Part shown: positions 12,901 through 20,986 of the stretch, one piece after another
Layout: each line of letters starts with the position of its first letter
Position numbering within the stretch: the first letter of the stretch is position 1
Assembly: GCA_963576725.1 (NCBI GenBank)
Contig: OY755242.1
Location: 29,004,725 to 29,068,724, forward strand
DNA: 64,000 nt
Source of the DNA: Azorinus chamasolen
Lineage: Eukaryota; Mollusca; Bivalvia; Cardiida; Solecurtidae
Direction: 5' to 3'
The notes under the pieces: generated by a model
Database searches by the model: none
Seen by the model: the letters and a program-made list of their open reading frames with translations, nothing else
Told to the model about the DNA's origin: nothing
Program-made: the position numbers and the translations under genes

Positions 12901-15900
12901 GAGCAAAAGAAGACGCGTGTAACAATGGCAAAAAACTTCTCAAGATGTACCCAAAATATAGTAAAAAGGCTTTTAATAATATAGTCACTGGTGATGAGAC
13001 CTGGGTGTATTATTATGAACCAAAGCGGAAGGTTTCCAACCGAATATGGGCCACTAAAATGCCAGACGTCCAAGTATTGCCAAACGAATACGAACGGTAA
13101 AGAAGGTTTTGTATGCTATTTTTTTCACTAATAAGGGTCCAGCTATTCAAATCCCGGTGCCAAAAGGCAGCACGATCACAGGCAAGTTCTATAAAAACGT
13201 TGTTCTGAGAAAATTGAAGAACTACTACAAAAGTAGCCGCCCCAAAACAGGACTTAAGTATGTCCGACTTTTGCATGATAATGCACCCGCTCACAAGGCA
13301 CGTATTGTGACTGACTTTTGGAGTCAGAGAAGGTTACCGTCCTTCCGCACCCTCCGTATTCGCCAGACTTGGCCCCCTGCGACTATTTTCTCTTTCCAAA
13401 ACTTAAATATCATTTATCTGGAAGGAGATACAATTCGAGAAATGCCCTTGGATCTGCTGTTTATCAGTGTCTGATGGGTGTCCCATTGAAGAGTATGAAA
13501 AATGCTTCCAAAAATGGATTGACCGGCTAAAAAGGTGTATTCTGGCTGGCGGAGAGTATTTTGAAGGGCAGAGCAAATTAAAATGAACAAAAGCACTTCC
13601 GCTATATGAGCACCGATGCAAGTGACATTATTTTTGGAACACCCCTCGTAATGCAGCACACTACATGCTTTACAGTTGGTCAATATGCTTTCCTCTTTGT
13701 TTGTGCGACGACGGAATAGGCTTAATACTCTATGAAGATTTCATCTGAAACCCGTTTACGGAGGGAGGAAATTAGATATTTGTATTTTGCCAGTTCTGTC
13801 GTACCCCAAATGACTTCCCCACAGCTGCTCTGACCTCTGAATAGTCATCGAGTACATGTCTACGATTTTCAAACAAAACAGTGGTGCATACTTAATATCC
13901 ACTAGTATTTGTATCGTCTTGCGATTTATTTTTTATAAAATGTCGGTGTAGAAGTGTTTAATATAGTTTTTCCGTACTTTTAAATTATGACGTCATTTAA
14001 ATAATGACGTCGCTTGTTTACCTCTAACGTTTATTTTCAAATCATTTCATTTTGGCAGACATCGTTATGCATGTTGTGGAGTTGTCTGGAGGGGGAATTT
14101 TATTTACATTTTGACTTTGGTGAAAGTGGGATAAGGACGAGGTTGGGTACCCGTAAACCAGGGTTAAGTCCCCCAGTAGCTTATTTTGGTTACTGACCGT
14201 TCCAAGGCGGTACTCCTGCTTTCAGCCTATGGTCAATTTTGTTGTTTAATATGTTTAATGTTTAATGTTTTTCGTCTTGATATGCGTCCTGTTATGTTTT
14301 GTCTTGTGGCTTTACCTTTTCTTGTTTGATGGTGTTTGGTGCGGTGTCATTTCGTGTGTGGCTCTCCCTGTTTGACTATTTTCCCATATTAACAATTAAG
14401 CCAAGTTAGTCAACGTCAGTGTGTAATAAGCAGCTGAATCAGACAAATGTTTTGATTAATATTTATGAGTCAATCCATGGAATACACTTGAACCCAGTGA
14501 ATACAATTGGTGATTTTTAAAATATATGTCATTGCTTAATCCATGATTTGCTTATTTATTTAAATGGAATCTCAATTTTCAGTCCTGGTGCATGATATGG
14601 ATTGTGATAGGATTGGTTCCCTTTGGTCTTATTCTATCGGAGTCCGGGATGAATGTTAACTGGGCCACTCTGGCTATACCAGTGTTCACAAGCCCGTTTC
14701 TGTGGCCCCTGTTACTGACACTGACGTGGTCAAAGGCTACAGGTGCAGGGATGATCTCTGGTAAGTCTACTATAACTGATTACTAATCAAATGAGAACTT
14801 GATGTACACTATGATCTTGTAAATATTGTACATTGTATACTCAAGCAAACTACAGTCTTTAAAATAAGGCATCGGCCCGGAACCGAATTGTTTGATATCG
14901 TTTAATTGTTCAGACGCAAACAGGCGTGATCAGAAATTTATCTTGAAAAATGGGGGAAAGAGAAATGGTTTTCAGGGACATCTATTTTATGTTAAGAGGC
15001 AGGTATAAGCCGGAAGGATTCCAGCGCAGGAAACGTATCCCTTACTACTATAATGCAGTTTAATGTATATGATTGCACTATTGAAGAAAGGAACAAAACA
15101 AGTCGCCCCGTACTTCATTCTCAGTGTCGTTATATTTTCTGGTCCTTCGGGATCGTTAGTTTAGTTTTGAAAATTGAATACTGCTTGAGTAGTGTTGAAC
15201 TTTTAATTAATACTCACGAACAGACTCAATAAAATCAAGTTTCTCTTTTTGCATGTCTACTTTTGCTTTCGAAGGATCACCCATTTTCAGAATTAATGTT
15301 AATGTTGGTGTTGTTTTTTCAGGTGGCATTGTTGGTCTGATTTTCTCGATTTCCGGGATGCTCATCACTGGTTCAACGTATGAAGGAGGTCTAGGCAATT
15401 TTTTTGTCAACACATCCAAAGACTACAGTCTGTTGTTTTCAATGGTTGGGGGGTTCTTCATCAGCGGACTGTTATGTTTTGGTGTTTCGCTTTGCACACA
15501 CAAAATACGAACAAACGAAGATGCCGACAAGGAATGGGAAAAGACGATCAACATTGACAATCCACTCCATCCATTCCGATTGGTATATAAAGAGGAATTA
15601 GAGGAAATAGGTGCCGGTCCAATTATTACTTCGGAAACAATGGACAGAATATTTATCAAAGCCAAACGCATTTCTTACTATGGAGCTGGGTTCAGTCTTG
15701 TGTTATTCCTAATTATAATCCCGGCTGTTGCTCTGAGCTACACTGTTTTGACCCTAGAACAGTTTACAGCGTGGCTAAGAACCCTTCAATGGTGGTGTTT
15801 TGGTGGAACGGTTATAGTTGTTGTTGTACCTCCAATTGAAGAGGGATTTCAAATATGGCGGAGGTACAAAGAGAATGAGAAAAATATCATAAAATATAGA

Positions 15901-15966
15901 AAACCCACAGAACAGGAAAGCAATGGACAATCTGAGATGACCCAGAGGAATAGTGAAAAAATATGA
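670..15966 (+). CDS. DUR3-like: DUR3-like urea/solute:cation symporter, complete 7-exon gene
   Basis: Coding exons are 670-912, 5142-5258, 8344-8980, 10250-10415, 11466-11694, 14583-14760 and 15323-15966. They total 2214 nt, giving 737 residues and a TGA stop. All six introns are GT-AG and their phases (0,0,1,2,0,1) fit without a frameshift. The protein reads as a sodium:solute symporter family member of the DUR3 type: FDAGGQVS and LQSS near residues 50-75, then GLGGSLW, then YITPFVMMTLLGNTG, then MALMSTGSGEVMAISS followed by YDIYKTHINP, motifs I associate with DUR3 urea transporters. Many hydrophobic segments fit a multi-pass plasma-membrane carrier with a cytoplasmic C-terminal tail. DUR3 proteins move urea with a cation, and a DUR3-like protein is known from giant clam gill. 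Substrate here is inferred from family only. The start is the first ATG, although TTTTACAG just before it could be a splice acceptor for a 5' UTR intron. Confidence 0.85.
1313..1545. mobile_element. TTAA MITE, family A
   Basis: TTAACCATTTACTC on the left, ATATGGTTAA on the right. The interior is an imperfect palindrome, GCAAACAGAGCAGACAC to GTGTCTACTCTGTTTGC, centred near 1375. Confidence 0.75.
1548..1660. mobile_element. Family D MITE, decayed
   Basis: GGTGGTAGCTTAATGC arm at the left and a weak AAGCTACGTCAGGAGTTTT centre; it directly follows the family A copy. Confidence 0.4.
2313..2562. mobile_element. TTAA MITE, family B, full length (250 bp)
   Basis: Left end TTAACCCTTCTCTTGCTG, right end AGCAAGCGAAGAGTTAA. 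Central palindrome runs from ACTTGTAAATAGTG to CACTATTTACAGGT with centre AGCTCCTATAGGAGCT. It sits in a dispersed repeat whose uninterrupted relatives lie at 21043-21545 and 54484-54775. Confidence 0.85.
3075..3135. repeat. GT microsatellite
   Basis: Interrupted (GT)n tract with a G run; it precedes the tandem array that follows. Confidence 0.8.
3140..3615. repeat. Tandem repeat, about 143-bp units, over 3 copies
   Basis: Units contain CCTATACCTTACCAGCTACG, then CAAATTTGGT, then GTCACTGTGACCTTGACAT. Microsatellite followed by units of this size resembles the core of pearl-type Helitron-like elements, but no terminal hairpins are seen. Confidence 0.75.
3618..3835. repeat. Degenerate short tandem repeat
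   Basis: Repeated GGTCCTTTTTAACGTTGA-like units of about 35-40 bp. Confidence 0.5.
4008..4170. mobile_element. Family D MITE with near-perfect hairpin
   Basis: Arms GGCAGGTGGCTGCTTAAAGC and inverse, 4011-4104, around GCTCCTATAGGAGC (4051-4064). The right end TAGAGAGGGTTTACTG matches the intact copy at 26723-26926; the left end is lost. Confidence 0.8.
4468..4625. mobile_element. Fold-back MITE (GTTGAGTCTGAGTTCGTTCTC type)
   Basis: Inverted ends TCCATGCTTATAA and TTATAAGCATGGA. Inner arms AGTCTGAGTTCGTTCTCAAG and inverse, with DNA of the form TTGATTGGTCACCAATCAA in the middle. A shortened relative lies at 51247-51310 and a decayed one at 27160-27300. Confidence 0.7.
5142..5258 (+). CDS. DUR3-like: DUR3-like exon 2 (residues 82-120)
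   Basis: A 117-nt exon in phase 0 at both ends, between acceptor TGTCTTTAG and donor GTTGGTAT. An in-frame stop immediately upstream fixes the exon start. It encodes the GLGGSLW motif, a membrane segment (VGVFVDILLFPALSLYL) and the basic LKTRAPGAKTFPQ loop, a hallmark region of DUR3 (RRAPxAHT in relatives). Confidence 0.8.
5365..5650 (+). repeat. Dispersed repeat T, copy 1
   Basis: Shares AAGTCG.CCGTACTTCATTC, TGGTCC.TCGGGATC.TTAG and AACAGACTCAATAAAACC with copies at 15097-15320 (same strand) and 37973-38215 (opposite). A G-run microsatellite interrupts it. Lies in intron 2 of the DUR3-like gene. Confidence 0.65.
5770..7930. other. Intron 2 interior, no gene seen
   Basis: AT-rich sequence with short purine runs near 5765-5810 and a doubled CCAATCGTAGCGCT at about 6570-6612. 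No exon-like frame with splice sites and no recognised transposon. Confidence 0.5.
7931..8159. mobile_element. TTAA MITE, family C
   Basis: TTAACCCATTCCCTCC to AAGGAATGGGTTAA. The central palindrome GAAACCATTGTGATAAATAG and inverse has centre TGCTCCTATGGAGCA. Ends 184 bp before exon 3 of the DUR3-like gene. Confidence 0.85.
8344..8980 (+). CDS. DUR3-like: DUR3-like exon 3 (residues 121-333)
   Basis: The open frame continues upstream to 8263, but TTTTCAG at 8337-8343 is the acceptor and IAYARFGKAAHI continues exon 2. It encodes several membrane segments, including GGLGTTFYISYFNT, the family's GGLKATFLASYxHT region, and SFCDQANWQSRIAAKPS, matching the DQSYWQRAIAS-type motif. It ends in phase 1 at donor GTCAGTAT, with an acidic SEEEIDSG turn at the junction. 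Confidence 0.85.
9410..9666. mobile_element. TTAA MITE, family A
   Basis: TTAACCCTTTCCGTGTTC to AAGGAAATGGTTAA. The palindrome, GCAAACAGAACAGAGTAGAC to its inverse, is centred on ACCTATAGGAGT. In intron 3 of the DUR3-like gene. Confidence 0.85.
10250..10415 (+). CDS. DUR3-like: DUR3-like exon 4 (residues 333-388)
   Basis: Acceptor CCCCAATTCAG, start in phase 1, end in phase 2 at donor GTGTGTAC. It encodes YITPFVMMTLLGNTG, one membrane segment, then STGSGEVMAISSIIVYDIYKTHINPF, the most diagnostic DUR3 block in the protein. A TTAA-bounded MITE starts 15 nt after the exon end. Confidence 0.85.
10430..10637. mobile_element. TTAA MITE, family B, centre deleted
   Basis: Both TTAA ends and flanks match the full-length B copies, but about 41 bp of the palindrome centre is missing, so AAATAGTG joins GGTCTTCAC. 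It starts 15 nt past the donor of exon 4. Confidence 0.85.
11337..11398. repeat. GA microsatellite
   Basis: GAGA/GACAGA tract 68 nt before DUR3-like exon 5. A GT-type tract lies at 10924-10957 in the same intron. Confidence 0.8.
11466..11694 (+). CDS. DUR3-like: DUR3-like exon 5: Cys/His-rich loop (residues 388-464)
   Basis: Acceptor TGAATTCTAG and donor GTATGCAG, phase 2 in, phase 0 out. The exon encodes a hydrophilic loop with seven cysteines (about residues 396, 399, 417, 419, 425, 428 and 447) in CxxC, CxC and CxxC spacing, with histidines between and after them. It sits between the YKTHINP block and the next membrane segment. Spacing suggests metal binding or disulphides; that is inference. 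I believe comparable loops occur in other invertebrate DUR3-like proteins but cannot check. Confidence 0.8.
11800..11991. mobile_element. Family D MITE
   Basis: Left end TATACAGTAAAACCTA; hairpin arms GACAGGTGGCAGCTTAATGC and inverse; centre AGCTTCTCTAGGAG; right end GAGGGGTGTAATTGTA. In intron 5. Confidence 0.75.
12315..13648 (+). mobile_element. Mariner-like element 1 (DD34D), inactive
   Basis: A 1334-bp element flanked by TA (12313-12314 and 13649-13650). Its inverted ends begin CGAGGGGTGTTCCA and match for about 22 of 25 bp. It contains one transposase reading frame in the same orientation. It sits in intron 5 of the DUR3-like gene. Confidence 0.92.
12505..13586 (+). pseudogene. Mariner transposase, frameshifted
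   Basis: Starts at ATG 12505 with the mariner N-terminal helix-turn-helix domain (SHRTVCRWVAKF), then a linker RPGPH and a second helix region (FTVRQLARMTNLS). The WIPHLLTDEQK, TGDETW, LLHDNAPAH and YSPDLAPCDYF motifs follow; the last two aspartates are 34 residues apart, the DD34D mariner signature. About four frame changes (near 12945, 13063, 13315 and 13485) interrupt it, so it cannot make an intact enzyme. The frame resumes each time, so decay is recent. The stop is at 13584-13586. Confidence 0.88.
13985..14010. promoter_or_regulatory. Paired TGACGTCA-type sites
   Basis: ATGACGTCATTTAAATAATG followed by ACGTCGC gives two CRE-like octamers in an inverted arrangement within intron 5. Binding is only inferred. 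Confidence 0.2.
14083..14400 (+). repeat. Dispersed repeat R, copy 1
   Basis: Contains GGATAAGGACGAGGTTGGG, AACCAGGGTTAAGTCCCCCA and ACTGACCGTTCCAAGGCGGT. Related inverted copies lie at 33575-33850, 16465-16760 and, more decayed, 17420-17720. The family is not identified. Confidence 0.6.
14583..14760 (+). CDS. DUR3-like: DUR3-like exon 6 (residues 465-524)
   Basis: Acceptor CTCAATTTTCAG, donor GTAAGTCT, phase 0 in, phase 1 out. SWCMIWIVIGLVPFG directly continues RYK of exon 5, giving the YKSWC joint typical of relatives. Two membrane segments follow, ending LTLTWSKATGAGMISG, equivalent to the family's LTWxKA-GAIAG motif. Confidence 0.85.
15097..15320 (+). repeat. Dispersed repeat T, copy 2, next to DUR3 exon 7
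   Basis: Same blocks as copy 1. On the opposite strand its end reads MGDPSKAKV and QKEK, also read from the copy at 37973-38215. It ends at the branch-point side of the exon 7 acceptor. Confidence 0.65.
15323..15966 (+). CDS. DUR3-like: DUR3-like exon 7 and stop (residues 524-737)
   Basis: Acceptor GTTGTTTTTTCAG. It encodes the GGIVGLIFSISGM and STYEGGLGNF region, further membrane segments, a long charged loop ending DNPLHPFRLVYKEEL, and a polar lysine- and glutamate-rich tail ending QRNSEKI before TGA. Repeat T lies immediately upstream in the intron and reaches almost to the acceptor, so a repeat may have supplied part of the intron end. Confidence 0.85.
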
Positions 15967-16300
15967 TTTTTAAGGCCTTATAATTATTATTTCTCCGATG
16001 CATCAATATTATAGATTATGATGTGGCAAATATAATGCTATTCAGATATGTCGTTGATGATCTAGTAGGCTTATAAAAACTTGTTTCACGTTCATATCCA
16101 ATTAATACCTCCTTTAAAATTATGATCTAATAATGAAGAAATATATTGATGACATAGAACAAATGTTTTGTTGTAAACTGTTCACATGTTAATCAATTAT
16201 CTTTCGTTTCATCCATACCCTAACATGTGTCAGCAATTCTTGATGGTATTTTTGTAAACTTGAATAACGATAGGTGACGTATCATGTTTGACTTTTCATA
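15967..16300. other. 3' flank of the DUR3-like gene
   Basis: AT-rich, no recognised element. No unambiguous AATAAA polyadenylation signal stands out close to the stop. Confidence 0.3.
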
Positions 16301-16345
16301 ACTGCTCATGAACTGACTCAATAAAACCGAGTCTGCATTTTCACG
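16300..16345 (+). repeat. Dispersed repeat T, fragment
   Basis: Carries GACTCAATAAAACCGAGTCTG only, fused to the family A MITE that follows. Confidence 0.55.
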
Positions 16346-16820
16346 CATCTGCAAACAAGGTAGACCCAGATCAGACGGCTCCTATAGGAGCCGTCTGATC
16401 AGTGTCTGCTCTGTTTGCTTTTGACATGATACAGATCAGTTTCTACAGTTTTCGTCAAAGCAAAAAGTTTCCTTGTAAATGGAAAAATAGTAAAGTCGAG
16501 CAGGCAAAGCCACATACAAGACGCAACCACCACCAAAACACCGATAGACAGCATGACATATATATACACACACAACCACACACCCAAACGCACACTCACA
16601 CACGAGATGAACACAGAAAACACCAACAGACACACAAGAGCCAGAGACAAACACTCCACACATGAACAAAATCACAAACACAAAGACACAAGGCAAACAA
16701 AAGGAAGAGTGACAAAGAGAGTACCGCCTTGGCACGGTCAAGTTTACATTGTAAAACTTTAGCTAAAATATTCATGATGTCATTATTCCTTACATGAATA
16801 ATGAACTGGAAAAGTATTAA
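16340..16820. mobile_element. Family A MITE split by repeat R
   Basis: Palindrome GCAAACAAGGTAGACCC to GTCTGCTCTGTTTGC centred at 16384 (GGCTCCTATAGGAGCC). The right terminal part (CATGATGTCATTATTCCTTA, TTAA at 16817) follows after a repeat R insertion at about 16465-16760. The left TTAA end is lost against repeat T. Confidence 0.65.
16465..16760 (-). repeat. Dispersed repeat R, copy 2, with CA tract
   Basis: Ends ACCGCCTTGGCACGGTCAAG, the inverse of the R signature. Contains a CA-rich microsatellite at about 16560-16605. Confidence 0.55.
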
Positions 16821-17415
16821 TATAGACATCAAGGAAATGCAGATATAGTTTAATCACTTAATCCTGGTCATTTATTTTCAAAACAGGTATACCCCTGAAC
16901 AGAAACATGTTTTTGAAATTCACAATAACATATATTAGCACACAGTGTTACACATGCTCCAGACTTTTTATGTATCCACATAATATCGCAAAAAACATTT
17001 GTGTCCAGCAGGGAATAATTTGTTACGCTGAGCACGTCTAGGTGAATCTATTCCAGGTCTGACTCTGAAAAATGGAACAACACATGGAGCTAGCTCTAAG
17101 GACTATACCAAATATGTTGCTACTGAACACAATTGTCTATAGATATGTATATTTTACCTACTTTGTTAAGTTATAAGCAGATCTCCGCTAACCGTTGATG
17201 TATTAAAATGCAATTACATGTATATTCAAACAGTATAATAATTGTTGTTGTAGTTATTGGTATAAGCGCGTACATTTGTATTGATTCTCGATAGCGAAAT
17301 GCTTAACATTATAAAACATCGAAATTCACTACTCAGTGAAAGGCTTAAAATCAGCCTGTCCGACATAATGAACTCTTATTGTATGTATCTTTGTTCTGCT
17401 CTAAGCAGCGCCCAA
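16821..17415. other. No gene or clear repeat
   Basis: AT-rich sequence; nothing recognised. Confidence 0.3.
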
Positions 17416-17419
17416 CATT

Positions 17420-17720
17420 TTGAAAAATAGAAAAGAACCCAAGAAGGAGATGCCACACGAAAATCTACACAATTTAAAGCACATGCACACAAACAACACA
17501 CACACACATAGGCACGTGTTCGAAAAGGGTGAAAGTTACACGATATAATCATATAAAAAACAAAGATGAAGACAGGAGCGCCATCTTAAAAATGTCAGTA
17601 GTAAAACTACCACTTAGAGTTTAAAGTATGCTCGGGAGACGCGTCCAACCTCACCCGTATCCCATCTTCACCTAATCATGTACAAAATACATGTAACCTT
17701 ATCCCCACTGCTCATCAACA
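17420..17720 (-). repeat. Dispersed repeat R, decayed copy
   Basis: CCAACCTCACCCGTATCCCA and ACTACCACTTAGAGTTTAAA correspond to the R copy at 33720-33790. A CA tract lies at 17488-17510. Confidence 0.4.
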
Positions 17721-18327
17721 AAGGCGATAACAAACAGCAGTGTAGACAAGTAAAAGGAAACAAATCGAATTGTATTAATACATTGTAATTCAAAATATAT
17801 ATTTATTATTGGTTTATATTTGTAGCAAATTATACATTATAATATAGAGTCAACATTTTTATTAGAAGGGTCAGCACGTAATGCGTTTTTATCAGTCTGA
17901 CCGTCAATGTCCCTTATAGATGAGAAATGCAAAGGAGAAACCGAGAAAGTATTGCACGTGTTCCAGGCTGAAAAATAAACTGTATAAGTCAACAATCAAA
18001 GTACTAAGTCTATGGTGTGAGTTTCAAATCAATTTTGCTTTTTTCCTATGCTTTGAGAACTAAATTTACGTTTCCGACTTGCTTAAAATAGAGAACGTAT
18101 CAATCTTGGGATCTTTATAAATATCTGTTATCATTTCAATTTGAACGAAATGTGCCTGCAAGTACTTCATCCATTTGAGTTCAGTCATAAACATAGCTTT
18201 AGATTTAAACTACTAGTAGTATTATTGTCAAATGAAATATGTTCCAATGGTGGAACATTCATATAAAGAGGTTTCAGAGGTCCCGATAAGATACGTAAAT
18301 TTAAACATTTTCAAGAATAACTCCTTC

Positions 18328-18407
18328 TTTCTCCACCAAACCCTATACTGTGACCACTCTTTAGAATCGTCTAGAGAGTGGTCACAGTTTGAGGTTTGGT
18401 GGAGAAA
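18328..18407. repeat. Hairpin with 32-bp arms
   Basis: TTTCTCCACCAAACC...GTGACCACTCT and its inverse flank a 12-nt loop. It does not match the numbered MITE families. Confidence 0.65.
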
Positions 18408-18646
18408 TGACGATTTTATTATTTGGGTGGGTATGCACCTTTATCTATAGCTCTGAATTATACCCATGCATTGATTGCCGAATATGTTGATATAAAACGA
18501 TTCTCGAGTTGCTTTGTTGAGGCACTGTTCACATGGTTTCGGAATATTCTTAATTTCAAATTGTGGCTAGTATTGTTATATAGCAGGTTACTGGTGAGCT
18601 TTTGAAACCTTGCAAACAGGTATGATCCGAATCGAAACTATAACCC

Positions 18647-18843
18647 TTAACCCATTACCTCATTGGCTTGCTTTGAATGAATCTACCGAAAAGGATCATT
18701 TACTAGAGAAAAGGAATTTTTTAGACTTGTGTAGTTTTGAAACCATTGTGTTAAATAGAGCATTTGCTCCCGTTATTTCACAATGGTTTCAAAACGTGAT
18801 TTTATAGAGTCACCAAAAAGCGTCAGTATGAGTGAATTGGTAA
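18647..18843. mobile_element. Family C MITE, shortened centre
   Basis: TTAACCCATTACCTCATTGG at the left; the right end has drifted (GAATTGGTAAATA). Half of the central palindrome is lost after TTTGCTCC. Confidence 0.65.
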
Positions 18844-19346
18844 ATAGGTATGATCTGAATTGAAACTGTAACTCTCATTGCATTTTTATGAAAATTAGAA
18901 GAAAAATCACAGACGATGATATGTTCCCTTTTGATTTTGATGGGGTTTATTTTTTGTTTAATGGCGCAATAATGTTTAGCATGCTTTGTTGAGTTCCATT
19001 ATGTTCTACACCATTTGGCACTACTTGACCTTTTTAGTGTCGAGGTGCCCTGAATGATGTTGGTGTGGAACAGACAATGAACAGTCAAGGAAAGTCGTGT
19101 ACGAGCGCGCATGATTTGTGCTTCTGGCTGGTGTTGCTGCGCATTGTAGTCTTTCATTTTCAAATTTCCTGATATTTTGTGCAGAAGACTGTTACCCAAC
19201 GTGCAAAGTCAATCGTGTTAATGCAGTAAGAATTATTTCAGAAACTCGATTACTCATCCAAATAAAATTGTACATATTAACCCATCAAATCAATCTCTTC
19301 GAAATAAAAATAAAATAAAACCGATAGCAATGGTAACAATTAATAG

Positions 19347-19637
19347 TTATAAAAAGGAAATATAAACACCGCTATACAATATGCAACCACAGGACATTTG
19401 AAACAATGTAGACACAACCACATCCAGACCCTGATTAGGTGATGCAACATATTTGTTTGCAATTGCCGTGTAAACTATGCATTTAATGCAATTTAAAGCC
19501 ACTATTTCCTTCATCGTCCGTGCATCTTCAACTATGTTTTTCAACGCAAACGATTTCCCAGTCTCTGCTGTCCCATGAACAAGAATATTGTGGCCGTTAC
19601 TAGCCAATTCAAACCAGAGTTGTTGCAACGACTTCAT
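19347..19637 (-). pseudogene. PIF1-like helicase fragment (P-loop region)
   Basis: A 96-codon minus-strand frame contains HNILVHGTAETGKSF, a Walker A motif (GxxxxGKS) in the setting typical of PIF1 helicases, followed by ALKNIVEDARTM and IVALNCIKCIVYTAIAN, a decayed form of the CSTGIA-type motif Ia region. No Walker B or later motifs are recognisable, and the frame soon turns into unrelated hydrophobic sequence. PIF1-like helicases occur both as host genes and in Helitron-related transposons; this looks like a relic of a repeated copy. Confidence 0.6.
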
Positions 19638-20112
19638 GTTGCATGGTTTGATGCTTTGAAAAAAGAAGACATCTGGCTTTTACGTTCCATAGATTCGCAC
19701 TAGCGAGCAAGAAGGTTACCAACCTCCTATCTCCAGAATTGTCCAATCGATAACAGCGTCACTAGAGAGAATACCGTGACCTACATGACCGTTAACAATT
19801 CAGAGAAAAGCAAATGTTTATATGGGAAAATAGTCAAACAGGGAGAGCAATATACGAAAAGACGCCACACCAAACACCATTATACAAGAAACCGTACAGC
19901 CGCAAGACAAAACATAATGGGGCGCATAAATCAAGACGAAACACATTTAACATTAAGCATATTAAATAACAAAGCTGACCATTTATGCCGATTACGGGAG
20001 GACTGAACATGGTGATGTTATCAAAATGGTTAGCCATCGATGTTTTACTTTACACGTTGCGTGATGATCGGTATTTGGAAATAATTTTAATTAAATGTAC
20101 CTTCTGTGCATT

Positions 20113-20490
20113 GTATGGTGGCCACATCGTGTCCGAATGGGTGTTGTCTGAATTAGAACGCATTGTGGGATATGAAGGTCGTCCTGTCTGAGTGATGTGG
20201 CTTGAATTGTAGCGTATTACTATATGGAGCACATTTCGCGTCTGAGTGGGTGTTGTCTGAATAGGACGTAATTGTTATATGGAGGCCACATCGTGTCTGA
20301 GTGGGTGTTGTCTGAATTGCAGCGTAGTGTAATATGAAGGCCACATCGTGTCAGAGTGGGTGTTGTCTGAATTGGAGCGTATTGTTATATGGAGGACACT
20401 TCATGTCAGAGTGGGTGTTGTCTGAATTGGAGCGTATTGTTATATGGAGGTCACTTCGTGTCCGAGTGGGTGTTGACTGACACTCTCGCA
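20113..20490. repeat. 55-bp minisatellite, about 6.5 copies
   Basis: Unit contains GGCCACATCGTGTCTGAGTG, then GGTGTTGTCTGAATTG, then GCGTATTGTTATATGG. The early units are more diverged. Confidence 0.85.
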
Positions 20491-20884
20491 GTTAATAGAA
20501 TTATAGTGTGTTTTACAAAGACAGATGTTTGCTTGGTCGGCAAGCCTATTGTTTGAGATAAGGCACTTTGTTTGAAATTGATACCTTATATGCTGAACAA
20601 CTTGAGTAGGATGAAGACTCGTTGTAAAATTGTTATCAGTCCCAAAGAGACGATTGAACTGTATCTTATATAATATAATTCCTCAGCTTGCACTTAATAA
20701 TGATCTAAAGATACGAATCAAGAATAAGAAGTTTTAAAACGACTAAACAAATCACAGTATACCATATGAGACAAGCGAGCTACTTCGTACCTACAACACA
20801 AAATCTAGTATCTACTGCAGCATTAGGCCTCAACATCTACAAGGAAAATTTCTAAACCGGAATTTCAATAAAGAAGAATTCAGG

Positions 20885-20986
20885 TTTTGTGTGTACGTAG
20901 CTGCTTAATCAATGTCGAAAGGCATGTAGAACGCTCCTTTTGGAGAGTTTTTATGACGTTCGCCATGTATTTAGCTGCTACCTGTC
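20885..20986. mobile_element. Family D MITE, decayed
   Basis: GTAGCTGCTTAAT arm, centre ACGCTCCTTTTGGAGAG, inverse arm TTTAGCTGCTACCTG. Confidence 0.5.

Noticed and set aside
16399..16832. Cys/Val-rich and His/Thr-rich frames
   Set aside because: CA/GT microsatellite inside repeat R.
20113..20490. Regularly spaced repeats as a CRISPR array
   Set aside because: Contiguous tandem units without spacers in animal DNA; it is a minisatellite.
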